Source: Spongiibacter tropicus DSM 19543 (GTDB taxonomy: Bacteria; Pseudomonadota; Gammaproteobacteria; Pseudomonadales; Spongiibacteraceae). From it: 64,000 nucleotides of DNA. The translations under genes were made by a program, and so were the position numbers. The notes beneath the pieces were generated by a model. It saw only the letters and a program-made list of their open reading frames with translations. It did not search any database and was not told where the DNA came from. Numbering within the stretch: the first letter of the stretch is position 1; each line of letters begins with the position of its first letter. The stretch spans positions 1,182,463 to 1,246,462 of the forward strand of contig NZ_ATUS01000001.1 of assembly GCF_000420325.1 (NCBI RefSeq), written 5' to 3'. This document shows, piece by piece, positions 49,753 through 58,470 of the stretch.

Positions 49753-50919
49753 ATGAACACTGCAAACGACACACACTGGCGCGACGCGAAGCGCTATCTC
49801 TGGGCGCTGGGGCTGCTGGTCCCGCTTTTTCCGATCATCGGTGCCGCGATTTACGTGGTCAGCGGACAGATCTGGGGGTGGTGGTTTGCCCCGCTGATGG
49901 TGTACCTGATTATTCCGCTGATGGACCTGCTCGTTGGCACGGATCGCTCCAACCCTCCGGAGTCGGCGGTGCCACAATTGGAAGCCGATGCCTATTACCG
50001 CTACATCGTCTACGCCTATATCCCCCTGCAGTATGCCGGCACCCTGATCGCTGTCTGGTTTGCCTGCACCGAACTGGGAGCCTGGGGCATTGCCGGCGCC
50101 CTGCTGAGCTGCGCCTATGTGAATGGCATTGGTATTAACACCGGGCATGAACTCGGGCATAAGCGCGATCCACTGAGTCAGTTTCTGGCCAAAGTCGCGC
50201 TGGCGCCGGTGGCCTATGGGCATTTCTACGTTGAGCACAACTTTGGCCACCACCGCAATGTCGCCACACCGGAAGACCCGGCCAGTTCAAAGATGGGCGA
50301 GAGCTTCTGGCGCTTCCTGCCGCGCACCGTTATTGGCAGCCTTCGCTCAGCCTGCGCCATAGAACGCCAACGTCTGGCACGCAAGGGGCTTGGGTTCTGG
50401 CACTGGCGCAACGAGGTGTTGCAGGCCTGGGCACTGACCGCCATTCTGTTCGGCGCCTGCACCGTTTGGCTGGGCTGGCCCGCACTGGTTTTCCTCGCCG
50501 TGCAAGCGGCGCTCGGGGCCTCTCTGCTGGAGGTCATCAACTATGTTGAGCATTACGGTCTGCTTCGTCAGCGCGGCGAGGATGGCCGCTACGAGCGCTG
50601 CCTTCCGCGCCACTCCTGGAACAGCAATCACACGGTAACCAACTTGCTGCTGTACCAACTGCAGCGCCATTCGGATCACCACGCTCACCCGAACCGTTCT
50701 TTTCAGGCGCTCCGGCACTTTGCCGACAGCCCGCAACTTCCCTCCGGCTATGCGTCGATGATGATGCTCGCCTATGTACCGCCACTTTGGTTCCGAGTGA
50801 TGGACCCCAGAGTGTTCGCCCACCACCACGGCGACCTGAGTCTTGCCAATGTGCTGCCGGGGAAGGCGGAGAAGCTGAAGGCGAAATTCAAGCAACACGC
50901 CAGCCACGCCGCTGCATAG
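49753..50919 (+). CDS. alkB: Alkane 1-monooxygenase (AlkB family)
   Basis: 388 residues of an integral-membrane di-iron hydroxylase. The histidine boxes are in order: HELGHK (132-137), HFYVEHNFGHHR (157-168), NYVEHYG (about 265) and LQRHSDHHAHP (about 310). Six membrane helices are expected. It hydroxylates the terminal carbon of medium- to long-chain alkanes and needs rubredoxin and rubredoxin reductase, neither of which is seen here. A TonB receptor follows by 61 bp and may import the substrate. Confidence 0.93.
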   Translation: MNTANDTHWRDAKRYLWALGLLVPLFPIIGAAIYVVSGQIWGWWFAPLMVYLIIPLMDLLVGTDRSNPPESAVPQLEADAYYRYIVYAYIPLQYAGTLIAVWFACTELGAWGIAGALLSCAYVNGIGINTGHELGHKRDPLSQFLAKVALAPVAYGHFYVEHNFGHHRNVATPEDPASSKMGESFWRFLPRTVIGSLRSACAIERQRLARKGLGFWHWRNEVLQAWALTAILFGACTVWLGWPALVFLAVQAALGASLLEVINYVEHYGLLRQRGEDGRYERCLPRHSWNSNHTVTNLLLYQLQRHSDHHAHPNRSFQALRHFADSPQLPSGYASMMMLAYVPPLWFRVMDPRVFAHHHGDLSLANVLPGKAEKLKAKFKQHASHAAA

Positions 50920-50980
50920 CATCGCCCACGCCGTAGCGCGGGTCGTTGACCTGCGCGCCGGTAAAAATGGAGAAACAATA

Positions 50981-53530
50981 ATGATAAAAAGAACCAGCCT
51001 TTGGGGCGTATTGTCCCTCGGCATCGCCCACAGCCCACTGCTGATCGCCGCTCAACTGGAAGAAGTAATCGTGACCGCACAACTGCGCGAACAGAGTCTT
51101 CAGGATGTGCCGGTCTCGGTCAGCGCAATCAGCGGTGAAAAAATGATGGAAGCCGGGCTCGCCAAGATCGAGGATCTTCAGGCCTATGTTCCCAACTTCA
51201 CCATGACCGAATCCAGCATCGGCACCGATATTTATATTCGCGGTATCGGCTCCGGTGAAAACCAGGGCTTCGAGCAATCGGTGGGCATGTATGTGGACGG
51301 CGTTTACTACGGCCGCGCGCAGCTCGCTCGGGCCCCCTTTTTGGACCTTGAGCGGGTGGAGGTACTGCGCGGACCACAGAATATTCTGTTGGGGAAAAAC
51401 AGTATCGCCGGGGCTATCAATATCGGCACCGCCTCGCCCAGTCAGGACAGGGAACTCTTTGTTCAGGGCAGCTATGAACCGGAGTTCAATGAGCGCGTCA
51501 TCGACTTTGTCGCATCCGGCCCCCTCACCGACGAATTCAGTCTGCGCTTTGCCATGCGCCAGCGGCAGATCGACGGGTTTGTCGAAAACCAGGTACTAAA
51601 CCGGGACGAAGCAGAGCGCGACGAGGCGACCTACCGGCTGAAACTGGGTTGGGACCCCGGCGACGATTTCACCGCCATGCTCAAGCTGGAGATCGGCAGC
51701 TTTGATGTGGTCGGCCGCCAGTCGGAAATCATCAGCGACAATCCCTCGGACTCCGATATTTTCCTGTTCACGGGTCGCACCTACGGCGACATTCTCAACA
51801 ATACGGTCTTCCCTGATCTCGGCGCCGTAGGGGGTGTCGTGTCGCTGCTGCCACCGGCTCTGCGCGATATTCTGCAACTGCAGGGCAATGGTTCTATTTT
51901 GAATATGCAGGCCGATGATTCGGTACTGGATACCAAAGCCGATCGCCGTCGCCATGCAAACGGCGACTACAGTTACAACGACACCCAGAACCTCACCTTG
52001 AAAATGGACTGGTATGTCGACGGGCATACCTTCACCTCGATCAGCGCCTATATGGCCTATCAGTACGACGAAGAATGCGACTGTGACTTTACCGGCTCGC
52101 CGCTGTTTCAAGTGGTCATGGAAGAAGAGTACGAGCAGTTCAGTCAGGAATTTCGCTGGGTGTCAGCACCCGGAGAGCGCTTCGATCTGATTGCCGGCGC
52201 CTATTTCCAGTACAACGACGTGTATTTCTTCGACTCCATCGTCCTGCCGTCCACGCTGATTCCACAGTTGATCAACGCGGCCGACATTCTCGAAGGAGGC
52301 GCACGCGGCGATATCGACCCGCTGGCTGGCGCGAGTTCAGCCTTCGAAGTACTGGGCATTGGCGATGCGGGTAACTCCCTGCTGGATATTCGCTCGCCCC
52401 GCGATTTCAAAAGCGATTCACTGATCGGCTCGGCCTTTATGCAGGGCACCTGGATCATCAACCCCAGTTGGCGATTAACCCTCGGCGGTCGTTACACCTA
52501 TGAGAAAAAGAGCGGCAGCCGCAAACTCGAGTTCGGCTTACCCGATGGCTCGATTCTGCCGATTGGCGAGACCGATACCGCGGCGGCAGTCACTTTCGCC
52601 GCCGAGCGCCACGACCTGAAAGGCAAACGGACTGAATCGCAGTTTGCCCCGCTGCTCAATCTACAGTGGGACATCAACGACGCGATGATGGGCTACTTTT
52701 CCGCCCGGCGCGGCTTTAAATCCGGCGGCTACGATGCGCGCTCCAATTCCTCACCCAGCGCCGAACCCACCGCGCGCAATCCCAACGCCGTTGTCGCGAA
52801 TCAGCAAGTCCTGATCGGCAGCTTTGAATACGAGGAAGAACGCGCCACGTCTTACGAGCTGGGATTGAAAACCACCTTATTTGACGGCGTCGCCGAGCTG
52901 AATACGGCCGTGTTTTACACGCGCTTTGACGATCTGCAGGTCAGTGTTTTCGATGGCACACTGGGCTTCAATGTCGGCAACGCAGCCAGCGCCGTCACCC
53001 AGGGGGTTGAGTTTGACGGTCGTATCGCTCTCAGCGAGCACCTGATGCTGGCGGGCGGCCTGGCCTTGCTGGACTTTGAGTTTCTGGACCACAAACTGGG
53101 TACTTGTATCCAGGACCAGTTACCGGACCATCCCAATGGTATTAACTGTGACTACTCGGGCAAGACCAATCAGTACGCTGCCGACTATTCCGGGAACCTG
53201 CTGCTGGCTTATGAGCGGGCACTGGGCAGTGCCTTGATTCTGCGAGCGAACCTCGATGCCATCTTCACCGACGAGTATCACCCCTCTCCCAACCTCGACG
53301 ATCGGGTCAAGCAGGACGCCTTTGTGCAGTACAACGGCCGACTGGCGCTGGCCTCCAGCGATGGCACCTGGGAAGTGGCGCTCTTGGGTAAGAACCTGAG
53401 CGACGAACAGGTGCTGCTGTATGCCGTCGATACCCCGGTCGCCAAGAAGGTGATTGCGGGCACCACCACCCATCACGGCTTCACCAATCCGCCACGCACA
53501 TTGGCATTGCAGGCGTCTTACCGCTGGTAA
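50981..53530 (+). CDS. TonB-dependent outer-membrane receptor, next to alkB
   Basis: 849 residues. The signal peptide ends near LLIAAQ; a TonB-box-like LEEVIVTAQLREQSLQDVP is followed by a plug (IYIRGIGSGENQGFEQSVG, VEVLRGPQNILLGKNSIAGA) and a large barrel ending in ASYRW. It starts 61 bp after alkB with GGAG upstream and ends at a strong terminator, so it is likely in the alkB transcript. It probably imports a hydrophobic substrate. Confidence 0.92.
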   Translation: MIKRTSLWGVLSLGIAHSPLLIAAQLEEVIVTAQLREQSLQDVPVSVSAISGEKMMEAGLAKIEDLQAYVPNFTMTESSIGTDIYIRGIGSGENQGFEQSVGMYVDGVYYGRAQLARAPFLDLERVEVLRGPQNILLGKNSIAGAINIGTASPSQDRELFVQGSYEPEFNERVIDFVASGPLTDEFSLRFAMRQRQIDGFVENQVLNRDEAERDEATYRLKLGWDPGDDFTAMLKLEIGSFDVVGRQSEIISDNPSDSDIFLFTGRTYGDILNNTVFPDLGAVGGVVSLLPPALRDILQLQGNGSILNMQADDSVLDTKADRRRHANGDYSYNDTQNLTLKMDWYVDGHTFTSISAYMAYQYDEECDCDFTGSPLFQVVMEEEYEQFSQEFRWVSAPGERFDLIAGAYFQYNDVYFFDSIVLPSTLIPQLINAADILEGGARGDIDPLAGASSAFEVLGIGDAGNSLLDIRSPRDFKSDSLIGSAFMQGTWIINPSWRLTLGGRYTYEKKSGSRKLEFGLPDGSILPIGETDTAAAVTFAAERHDLKGKRTESQFAPLLNLQWDINDAMMGYFSARRGFKSGGYDARSNSSPSAEPTARNPNAVVANQQVLIGSFEYEEERATSYELGLKTTLFDGVAELNTAVFYTRFDDLQVSVFDGTLGFNVGNAASAVTQGVEFDGRIALSEHLMLAGGLALLDFEFLDHKLGTCIQDQLPDHPNGINCDYSGKTNQYAADYSGNLLLAYERALGSALILRANLDAIFTDEYHPSPNLDDRVKQDAFVQYNGRLALASSDGTWEVALLGKNLSDEQVLLYAVDTPVAKKVIAGTTTHHGFTNPPRTLALQASYRW

Positions 53531-53548
53531 AGGATGGATGATGCCCTT

Positions 53549-53582
53549 GCGTCGGCAGTTTGCGCTGCCGACGCCTTTTTTT
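53549..53582 (+). terminator. Rho-independent terminator after the alkB-linked TonB receptor
   Basis: 10-bp stem GCGTCGGCAG / CTGCCGACGC with a 6-nt loop followed by seven T residues. It touches the stop codon of the convergent KorB-like gene. Confidence 0.93.
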
Positions 53583-54633
53583 ATCGCAGGCTGTCGTTCA
53601 GACGGTCGAGCACTTTCTGCCCCGGACACAACTCCGACTCACCAAGATCTCGCAGCGGCGTTTTACTGCTGCCGATAATCTCGTGCAGATCCTGAGAATC
53701 TTCATCCATATACAACAGACCGGTCAGCATCTGATCCTTGGCGCGATAGTCCTTGATCAGCTTGAGGGCTGAACGGCGGCTGTGCAGATCCAGCTCGGGA
53801 TCCGCCTTGCGTAGCTCAACCACCGAACCGTCGTGCAGGGTCACGGCCTTGCTTTCACCCTCGGCGTAGTCCGCCGTAATTTCCTGCTTGAATGGCACAT
53901 AATCCACGGTGCCGGTCGCGGCCAGATGATCGCGCACGTACTCGTACCCTTTGGTGGAACCGGGGTTGTTATTGAAGGTGACGCAGGGCGAAACCACATC
54001 GATAAACGCAAAGCCATTGTGGCTGATCGCCGCTTTGATCAGCGGTACCAGTTGCGCGCGGTCACCGGAGAAGCTGCGCGCCACAAAGGTCGCCCCCAGT
54101 TGCAGGGCAATACTGACCAGGTCGATGGCTTCAAAGGGATTGGGCTCGCCTTTTTTGCTGATGGAGCCGACATCCGCCGTGGCGGAGTCCTGCCCTTTGG
54201 TGAGTCCGTAGCAGCCATTGTTCTCGACAACATACAGCATGTTCACATTGCGACGTACCGCATGGGTGAACTGCCCCATGCCGATAGACGCGCTGTCCCC
54301 ATCGCCGGACACGCCCACGTAAATCAGGTCCCGGTTCGCCAAATTGGCACCGGTCGCTACCGACGGCATACGTCCGTGAACCGAGTTAAAACCGTGGGAT
54401 TTACCGAGAAAATAGGTCGGGGTTTTCGAACTGCAACCGATACCGGACAGCTTGGCAACACGGTGCGGCGGAATCGACAGTTCAAAGCAGGCCTGCACAA
54501 TCGCGGCACTGATGGAGTCATGACCGCAGCCAGCGCAAAGCGTGGAAATGGCGCCTTCGTAATCGCGGCGGGTATAACCCAGTTCATTAGTCGGTTGTTC
54601 GGGATGACGAAACGCGGGACGCAGGTAACTCAT
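53581..54633 (-). CDS. 2-oxoacid:ferredoxin oxidoreductase beta subunit (KorB-like)
   Basis: 350 residues. It has the thiamine-diphosphate-binding pattern of the beta subunit: CAGCGHDSISAAIVQ near residue 34, GIGCSSKTPTYFL, GVSGDGDSASIGMGQFTHA and NNGCYGLTKGQ, with Cys residues near the TPP site. The enzyme converts 2-oxoglutarate or another 2-oxoacid plus CoA to the acyl-CoA and reduces ferredoxin. It overlaps the alpha-subunit stop by one base (TGATG), so it is coupled. Confidence 0.9.
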   Translation of the reverse strand: MSYLRPAFRHPEQPTNELGYTRRDYEGAISTLCAGCGHDSISAAIVQACFELSIPPHRVAKLSGIGCSSKTPTYFLGKSHGFNSVHGRMPSVATGANLANRDLIYVGVSGDGDSASIGMGQFTHAVRRNVNMLYVVENNGCYGLTKGQDSATADVGSISKKGEPNPFEAIDLVSIALQLGATFVARSFSGDRAQLVPLIKAAISHNGFAFIDVVSPCVTFNNNPGSTKGYEYVRDHLAATGTVDYVPFKQEITADYAEGESKAVTLHDGSVVELRKADPELDLHSRRSALKLIKDYRAKDQMLTGLLYMDEDSQDLHEIIGSSKTPLRDLGESELCPGQKVLDRLNDSLR

Positions 54634-56474
54634 CAGCCATTCTCCTTAGCCGCACGCAGCGGTTGGACTTTATTTTCGTCGAGCTGTTGGCGAATTTCTT
54701 TCTCGATCTGGCGGGCAGTAATCGGCATCCCGCCATAGTTGAGAATCGGAATGAGGCTTCGCGGCGAGATCAGCAGCTCATTGACCAACAGCGTACGCAT
54801 CTGTGCATCGCGGTTCTGCTCTACCAGAAACAGCGTGTCGTGCTCGGCAATGAACTTGTCGACGGAGGCATCGAAAGGGAAGGCACGCAGACGGAGACTG
54901 TCGACGGTAATGCCGCTGTCGCTCAGGGCAGCGACCGCTTCGAGTGTGGCATCGCGGCTGGTGCCGAAATAAATCACCCCGACTTTGCTGCCCTGCCCAA
55001 TCACTTCGGCGTCAGGCACATAGGTCTTGGCCGTATCCCACTTTTTCAGCAGGCGCTGCATATTGTATTCATAGGCTGCACTGTCTTCGGTGTACACCGC
55101 GTATTCATCCCGCGACGTGCCACGGGTAAAGAAAGCGCCTTTCTCCGGGTGCGTGCCAGGATAGGTGCGATAGGGAATGCCGTCACCATCGCTGTCCAGG
55201 TAGCGACCAAAGCGCTCACTCATCGCTTCCAGCTGCTCGCTGGTGTAAACCTTGCCGCGCTGGTACTCACGCGAGTCGTCCCACTTCAGCGGTGGCGACA
55301 TGCTGTCGTTCATGCCCAGATCGAGATCATTCATGATGATCACTGGCGTCTGGAGCTGCTCGGCAAGGTCGAAGGCCTCAGCGCCCATATCGAAGCATTC
55401 GGCGGGCGTCGAGGGGAACAGCAATACGTGCTTGGTATCGCCGTGCGACGCGTAGGCGCAGGCCATAATGTCAGACTGTTGGGTGCGCGTGGGCATACCT
55501 GTTGACGGCCCCGCCCGCTGCACATTCACCAGCACGCAGGGAATCTCGGCAAAGTAGGCCAATCCGAGGAATTCGCTCATCAAGGAAATGCCGGGGCCGC
55601 TGGTCGCCGTAAACGAACGGGCGCCATTCCAGCTCGCACCGATCACCATTCCAATGGCCGCCAGCTCATCTTCGGCCTGCACAATGGCGTAGTGTTTATT
55701 GCCGCTGGCGGGGTCGATACGCAGTCGGCGACAGTACTTGTCGAAGGCATCGACTACCGAGGTGGATGGGGTAATCGGATACCAGGCCGCAACGCTGGCG
55801 CCACCGTAAATCGCACCCAGTGCCACGGCGGTATTGCCGTCCAGCAGAATCTGATCACCGACGGCATCGCGGCGTTCAACGCGAATCCCCAGCGGGCATT
55901 CAAAATTGTCCCGGGCGTAGTGATAGCCCAATTCCAGCGCGCGCACGTTTGGCGTAATCAGTTTTTCCTTGCCTCGAAACTGATCTGAAACCAGCGTGGT
56001 AAGCACGTCAAACTCGATATCAAGCAGCGCTGACAGGGCACCCACATAGATCACATTGCGAAACAGTTGCTGCTGGCGCGGATCGCTGAATTCCCGCTGG
56101 CAGAGGTCACGCAGGGGAATACCGATAAACTGCACGTCGCTGCGCATCAGGCGCAGGTCGAGCGGTTTACTGGAGTCGTAAAGAAAGTAACCGCCCGGTT
56201 CCAGTTCCTGAATATCCTTGGCCATGCTCTGCGGGTTCACACAGACCATCATATCCACGCCGCCGCGTCGCCCGAGAAAACCCTTCTCATTCACCCGCAC
56301 TTCGTACCAGGTGGGCAGGCCCTGAATATTCGAGGGAAAGATATTTTTGGGGCTGACCGGCAGCCCCATACGAAACAGCGCCTTGGCAAACATATTGTTG
56401 GCACTGGCCGAGCCGGTGCCGTTGACGTTGGCAAACTTGATAACGAAATCGTTAACCGCTTCTATACGCTTCAT
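54633..56474 (-). CDS. 2-oxoacid:ferredoxin oxidoreductase alpha subunit (fused gamma-alpha, KorA-like)
   Basis: 613 residues, a fusion of an N-terminal gamma domain (about 1-190; VNGTGSASANNMFAKALFRMG) and an alpha domain (GAIYGGASVAAWYPITPSTSVVD, SGPGISLMSEFLGLAYFAEIPCV, RAGPSTGMPTRTQQSDI), the usual two-gene KOR layout. I start at ATG 56474; the GTG at 56483 overlaps the upstream gene by 8 bp and is possible. It partners the KorB-like protein downstream. Confidence 0.9.
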   Translation of the reverse strand: MKRIEAVNDFVIKFANVNGTGSASANNMFAKALFRMGLPVSPKNIFPSNIQGLPTWYEVRVNEKGFLGRRGGVDMMVCVNPQSMAKDIQELEPGGYFLYDSSKPLDLRLMRSDVQFIGIPLRDLCQREFSDPRQQQLFRNVIYVGALSALLDIEFDVLTTLVSDQFRGKEKLITPNVRALELGYHYARDNFECPLGIRVERRDAVGDQILLDGNTAVALGAIYGGASVAAWYPITPSTSVVDAFDKYCRRLRIDPASGNKHYAIVQAEDELAAIGMVIGASWNGARSFTATSGPGISLMSEFLGLAYFAEIPCVLVNVQRAGPSTGMPTRTQQSDIMACAYASHGDTKHVLLFPSTPAECFDMGAEAFDLAEQLQTPVIIMNDLDLGMNDSMSPPLKWDDSREYQRGKVYTSEQLEAMSERFGRYLDSDGDGIPYRTYPGTHPEKGAFFTRGTSRDEYAVYTEDSAAYEYNMQRLLKKWDTAKTYVPDAEVIGQGSKVGVIYFGTSRDATLEAVAALSDSGITVDSLRLRAFPFDASVDKFIAEHDTLFLVEQNRDAQMRTLLVNELLISPRSLIPILNYGGMPITARQIEKEIRQQLDENKVQPLRAAKENG

Positions 56475-56475
56475 C

Positions 56476-58287
56476 TCAGACACCCTGCCCCGCCTTGGTC
56501 ACACTGTAATAGAACTTCTGCATATCCCAGGCAGCGGTTGGACAGCGCTCCGCGCAAAGCCCGCAGTGCAGGCAGACGTTTTCGTCTTTGATCATGGCCC
56601 GACCTGTGCGCAGATCGTCTGATACATACAGACTCTGCTCGTTATTATTGGCCGGCATTTTCAGCACCTGACGCAGGGCATCCTCGGGATCTTCCTCGTC
56701 ATTCACCGCAAACGTGAGGCAGTCCGTCGGGCAGATATCGATACAGGCATCGCACTCTATACACAGCTTTTCGCTGAACACCGTCTGCACATCGCAGTTC
56801 AGGCAGCGCTGCGCTTCGTTAAAGGCGGTGGTGGCATCGAAGCCAAGTTCGACTTCCAGTCGGCGATCACTGAGGGTTTTATCCAGCTCTGCCTGCGGCA
56901 CCACATAGCGTGTATCGGTTTCAATGCCGCTGTCGTAGCTCCATTCGTGAATCCCCATTTTCTGACTGACCAGACTCACCCCCGGTAGTGGCCGGTCGGT
57001 GAGCGATTCGCCGTTGCAGAACAGGTCAATGGAAATCGCGGCTTGATGACCATGGGCCACCGCAGTGATGACATTTTCCGGCCCAAAGGCCGCATCACCA
57101 CCGAAGAACACCTTGGGATTGGTGGACTGGAAGGTCACAGCATCGACCTCCGGCAACTCCCACTTGCCGAATTCAATGCCGATATCCCGCTCAATCCACG
57201 GGAAAGCATTTTCCTGGCCGATGGCAATCAATACGTCGTCGCAGGCCATATCGACCGGCGGCTCGCCCGTGGGAATCAGCTCGCGGCGACCGCTGTCGTA
57301 AACCGCCTTCACCTTTTCAAAACGCATACCCACCAGGCGGCTATTCTCAATAAGGAACGCCTTGGGCACATGGTTATCGTAAATGGGGATGCCCTCGTGC
57401 TGGGCATCTTCTTTCTCCCAGGGTGAGGCTTTCATTTCTTCAAAGGGACTGCGTACAACTACTCGCACATCCTCGCCACCCAGGCGACGTGCGGTGCGAC
57501 AGCAATCCATCGCGGTGTTACCACCGCCGAGTACCAGCACCCGCTTACCCACTTTCTCGATATGACCGAAGGCCACATTCGCCAGCCAGTTAATACCGAT
57601 ATGAATATTGCTGTCCGCCGCCTCGCGACCGGCGATATCCAGGTCGCGCCCCTGCGGAGCACCACTGCCGACAAACACCGCGTCGTAGTCTTTTTCCAGC
57701 AGGGCTTTCAGGCTGTCGACATAGTGATTGAAGTGCGTCACTACACCCATATTCAAAATAAAGCCGACTTCCTCGTTCAACACACTTTCCGGCAAGCGGA
57801 ACGCGGGAATCTGGCTGCGCATAAAACCGCCGCCCGCAGGTTGCTCATCGTAGAGATCAATGCTGTATCCCAGCGGCATCAAGTCTCGCGCGACCGTCAG
57901 CGAGGCGGGGCCGCCGCCTACCAGCGCAATGCGTTTGCCATTTTTCTTCTTGGGAATATCCGGCAGCCGCGACGAAATATCGTCTTTCATATCTGCCGCT
58001 ACACGCTTGAGTCGGCAGATCGCAACGGGCTCTTCCTCTACCCGCCCCCGGCGACACGCCGGCTCGCAGGGCCGGTCACAGGTACGCCCCAACACCCCCG
58101 GGAAAACATTGGATTCCCAGTTGATCATATAGGCATCGGTATAACGCTGTGCGGCAATGAGGCGAATGTATTCCGGTACCGGCGTGTGAGCCGGACAGGC
58201 ATATTGGCAATCTACAACCTTGTGGAAGTATTCCGGGTTCTTGACGTCGGTCGGCTTCAATGCGTCCCCTCTCTTATGCTGCGCCAA
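56476..58287 (-). CDS. GltD-like FAD/NAD(P) oxidoreductase with 4Fe-4S ferredoxin domain
   Basis: 603 residues. The N-terminal Cys-rich helical domain is of DihydroFN/GltD type (VDCQYACPAHTPVPEYIRL, CDRPCEPACRRG). Two dinucleotide-binding folds follow: GGGPASLTVARDL (about 125-137) and VLVLGGGNTAMDCCRTARRLGG. The C-terminal ferredoxin part has CIECDACIDICPTDCLTF and NVCLHCGLCAERCP, two 4Fe-4S sites. It probably links NAD(P)H to ferredoxin for the KOR complex encoded immediately downstream (1-bp gap). First gene of the operon. Confidence 0.88.
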   Translation of the reverse strand: MAQHKRGDALKPTDVKNPEYFHKVVDCQYACPAHTPVPEYIRLIAAQRYTDAYMINWESNVFPGVLGRTCDRPCEPACRRGRVEEEPVAICRLKRVAADMKDDISSRLPDIPKKKNGKRIALVGGGPASLTVARDLMPLGYSIDLYDEQPAGGGFMRSQIPAFRLPESVLNEEVGFILNMGVVTHFNHYVDSLKALLEKDYDAVFVGSGAPQGRDLDIAGREAADSNIHIGINWLANVAFGHIEKVGKRVLVLGGGNTAMDCCRTARRLGGEDVRVVVRSPFEEMKASPWEKEDAQHEGIPIYDNHVPKAFLIENSRLVGMRFEKVKAVYDSGRRELIPTGEPPVDMACDDVLIAIGQENAFPWIERDIGIEFGKWELPEVDAVTFQSTNPKVFFGGDAAFGPENVITAVAHGHQAAISIDLFCNGESLTDRPLPGVSLVSQKMGIHEWSYDSGIETDTRYVVPQAELDKTLSDRRLEVELGFDATTAFNEAQRCLNCDVQTVFSEKLCIECDACIDICPTDCLTFAVNDEEDPEDALRQVLKMPANNNEQSLYVSDDLRTGRAMIKDENVCLHCGLCAERCPTAAWDMQKFYYSVTKAGQGV

Positions 58288-58414
58288 TTATTGTTATGGC
58301 AGGTCAGTGAGCAGACAAAATGTCTGCGCAAATTACAGCACAGCAAAGAGCAAAATTCACCAGCTAAATGGCGACATTTCCATGTCTAAAAAGCGACAGC
58401 CAATATCTTGAACC

Positions 58415-58440
58415 AAAAAAAAGCCGACCCGAAGGTCGGC
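58415..58440 (-). terminator. Rho-independent terminator after the third TonB receptor
   Basis: 7-bp stem GCCGACC / GGTCGGC with a CGAA loop followed on the minus strand by eight T residues; 31 bp after the receptor stop. Confidence 0.9.
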
Positions 58441-58470
58441 ATGCATGGAGCACTGCCAACAGGAGAACTC

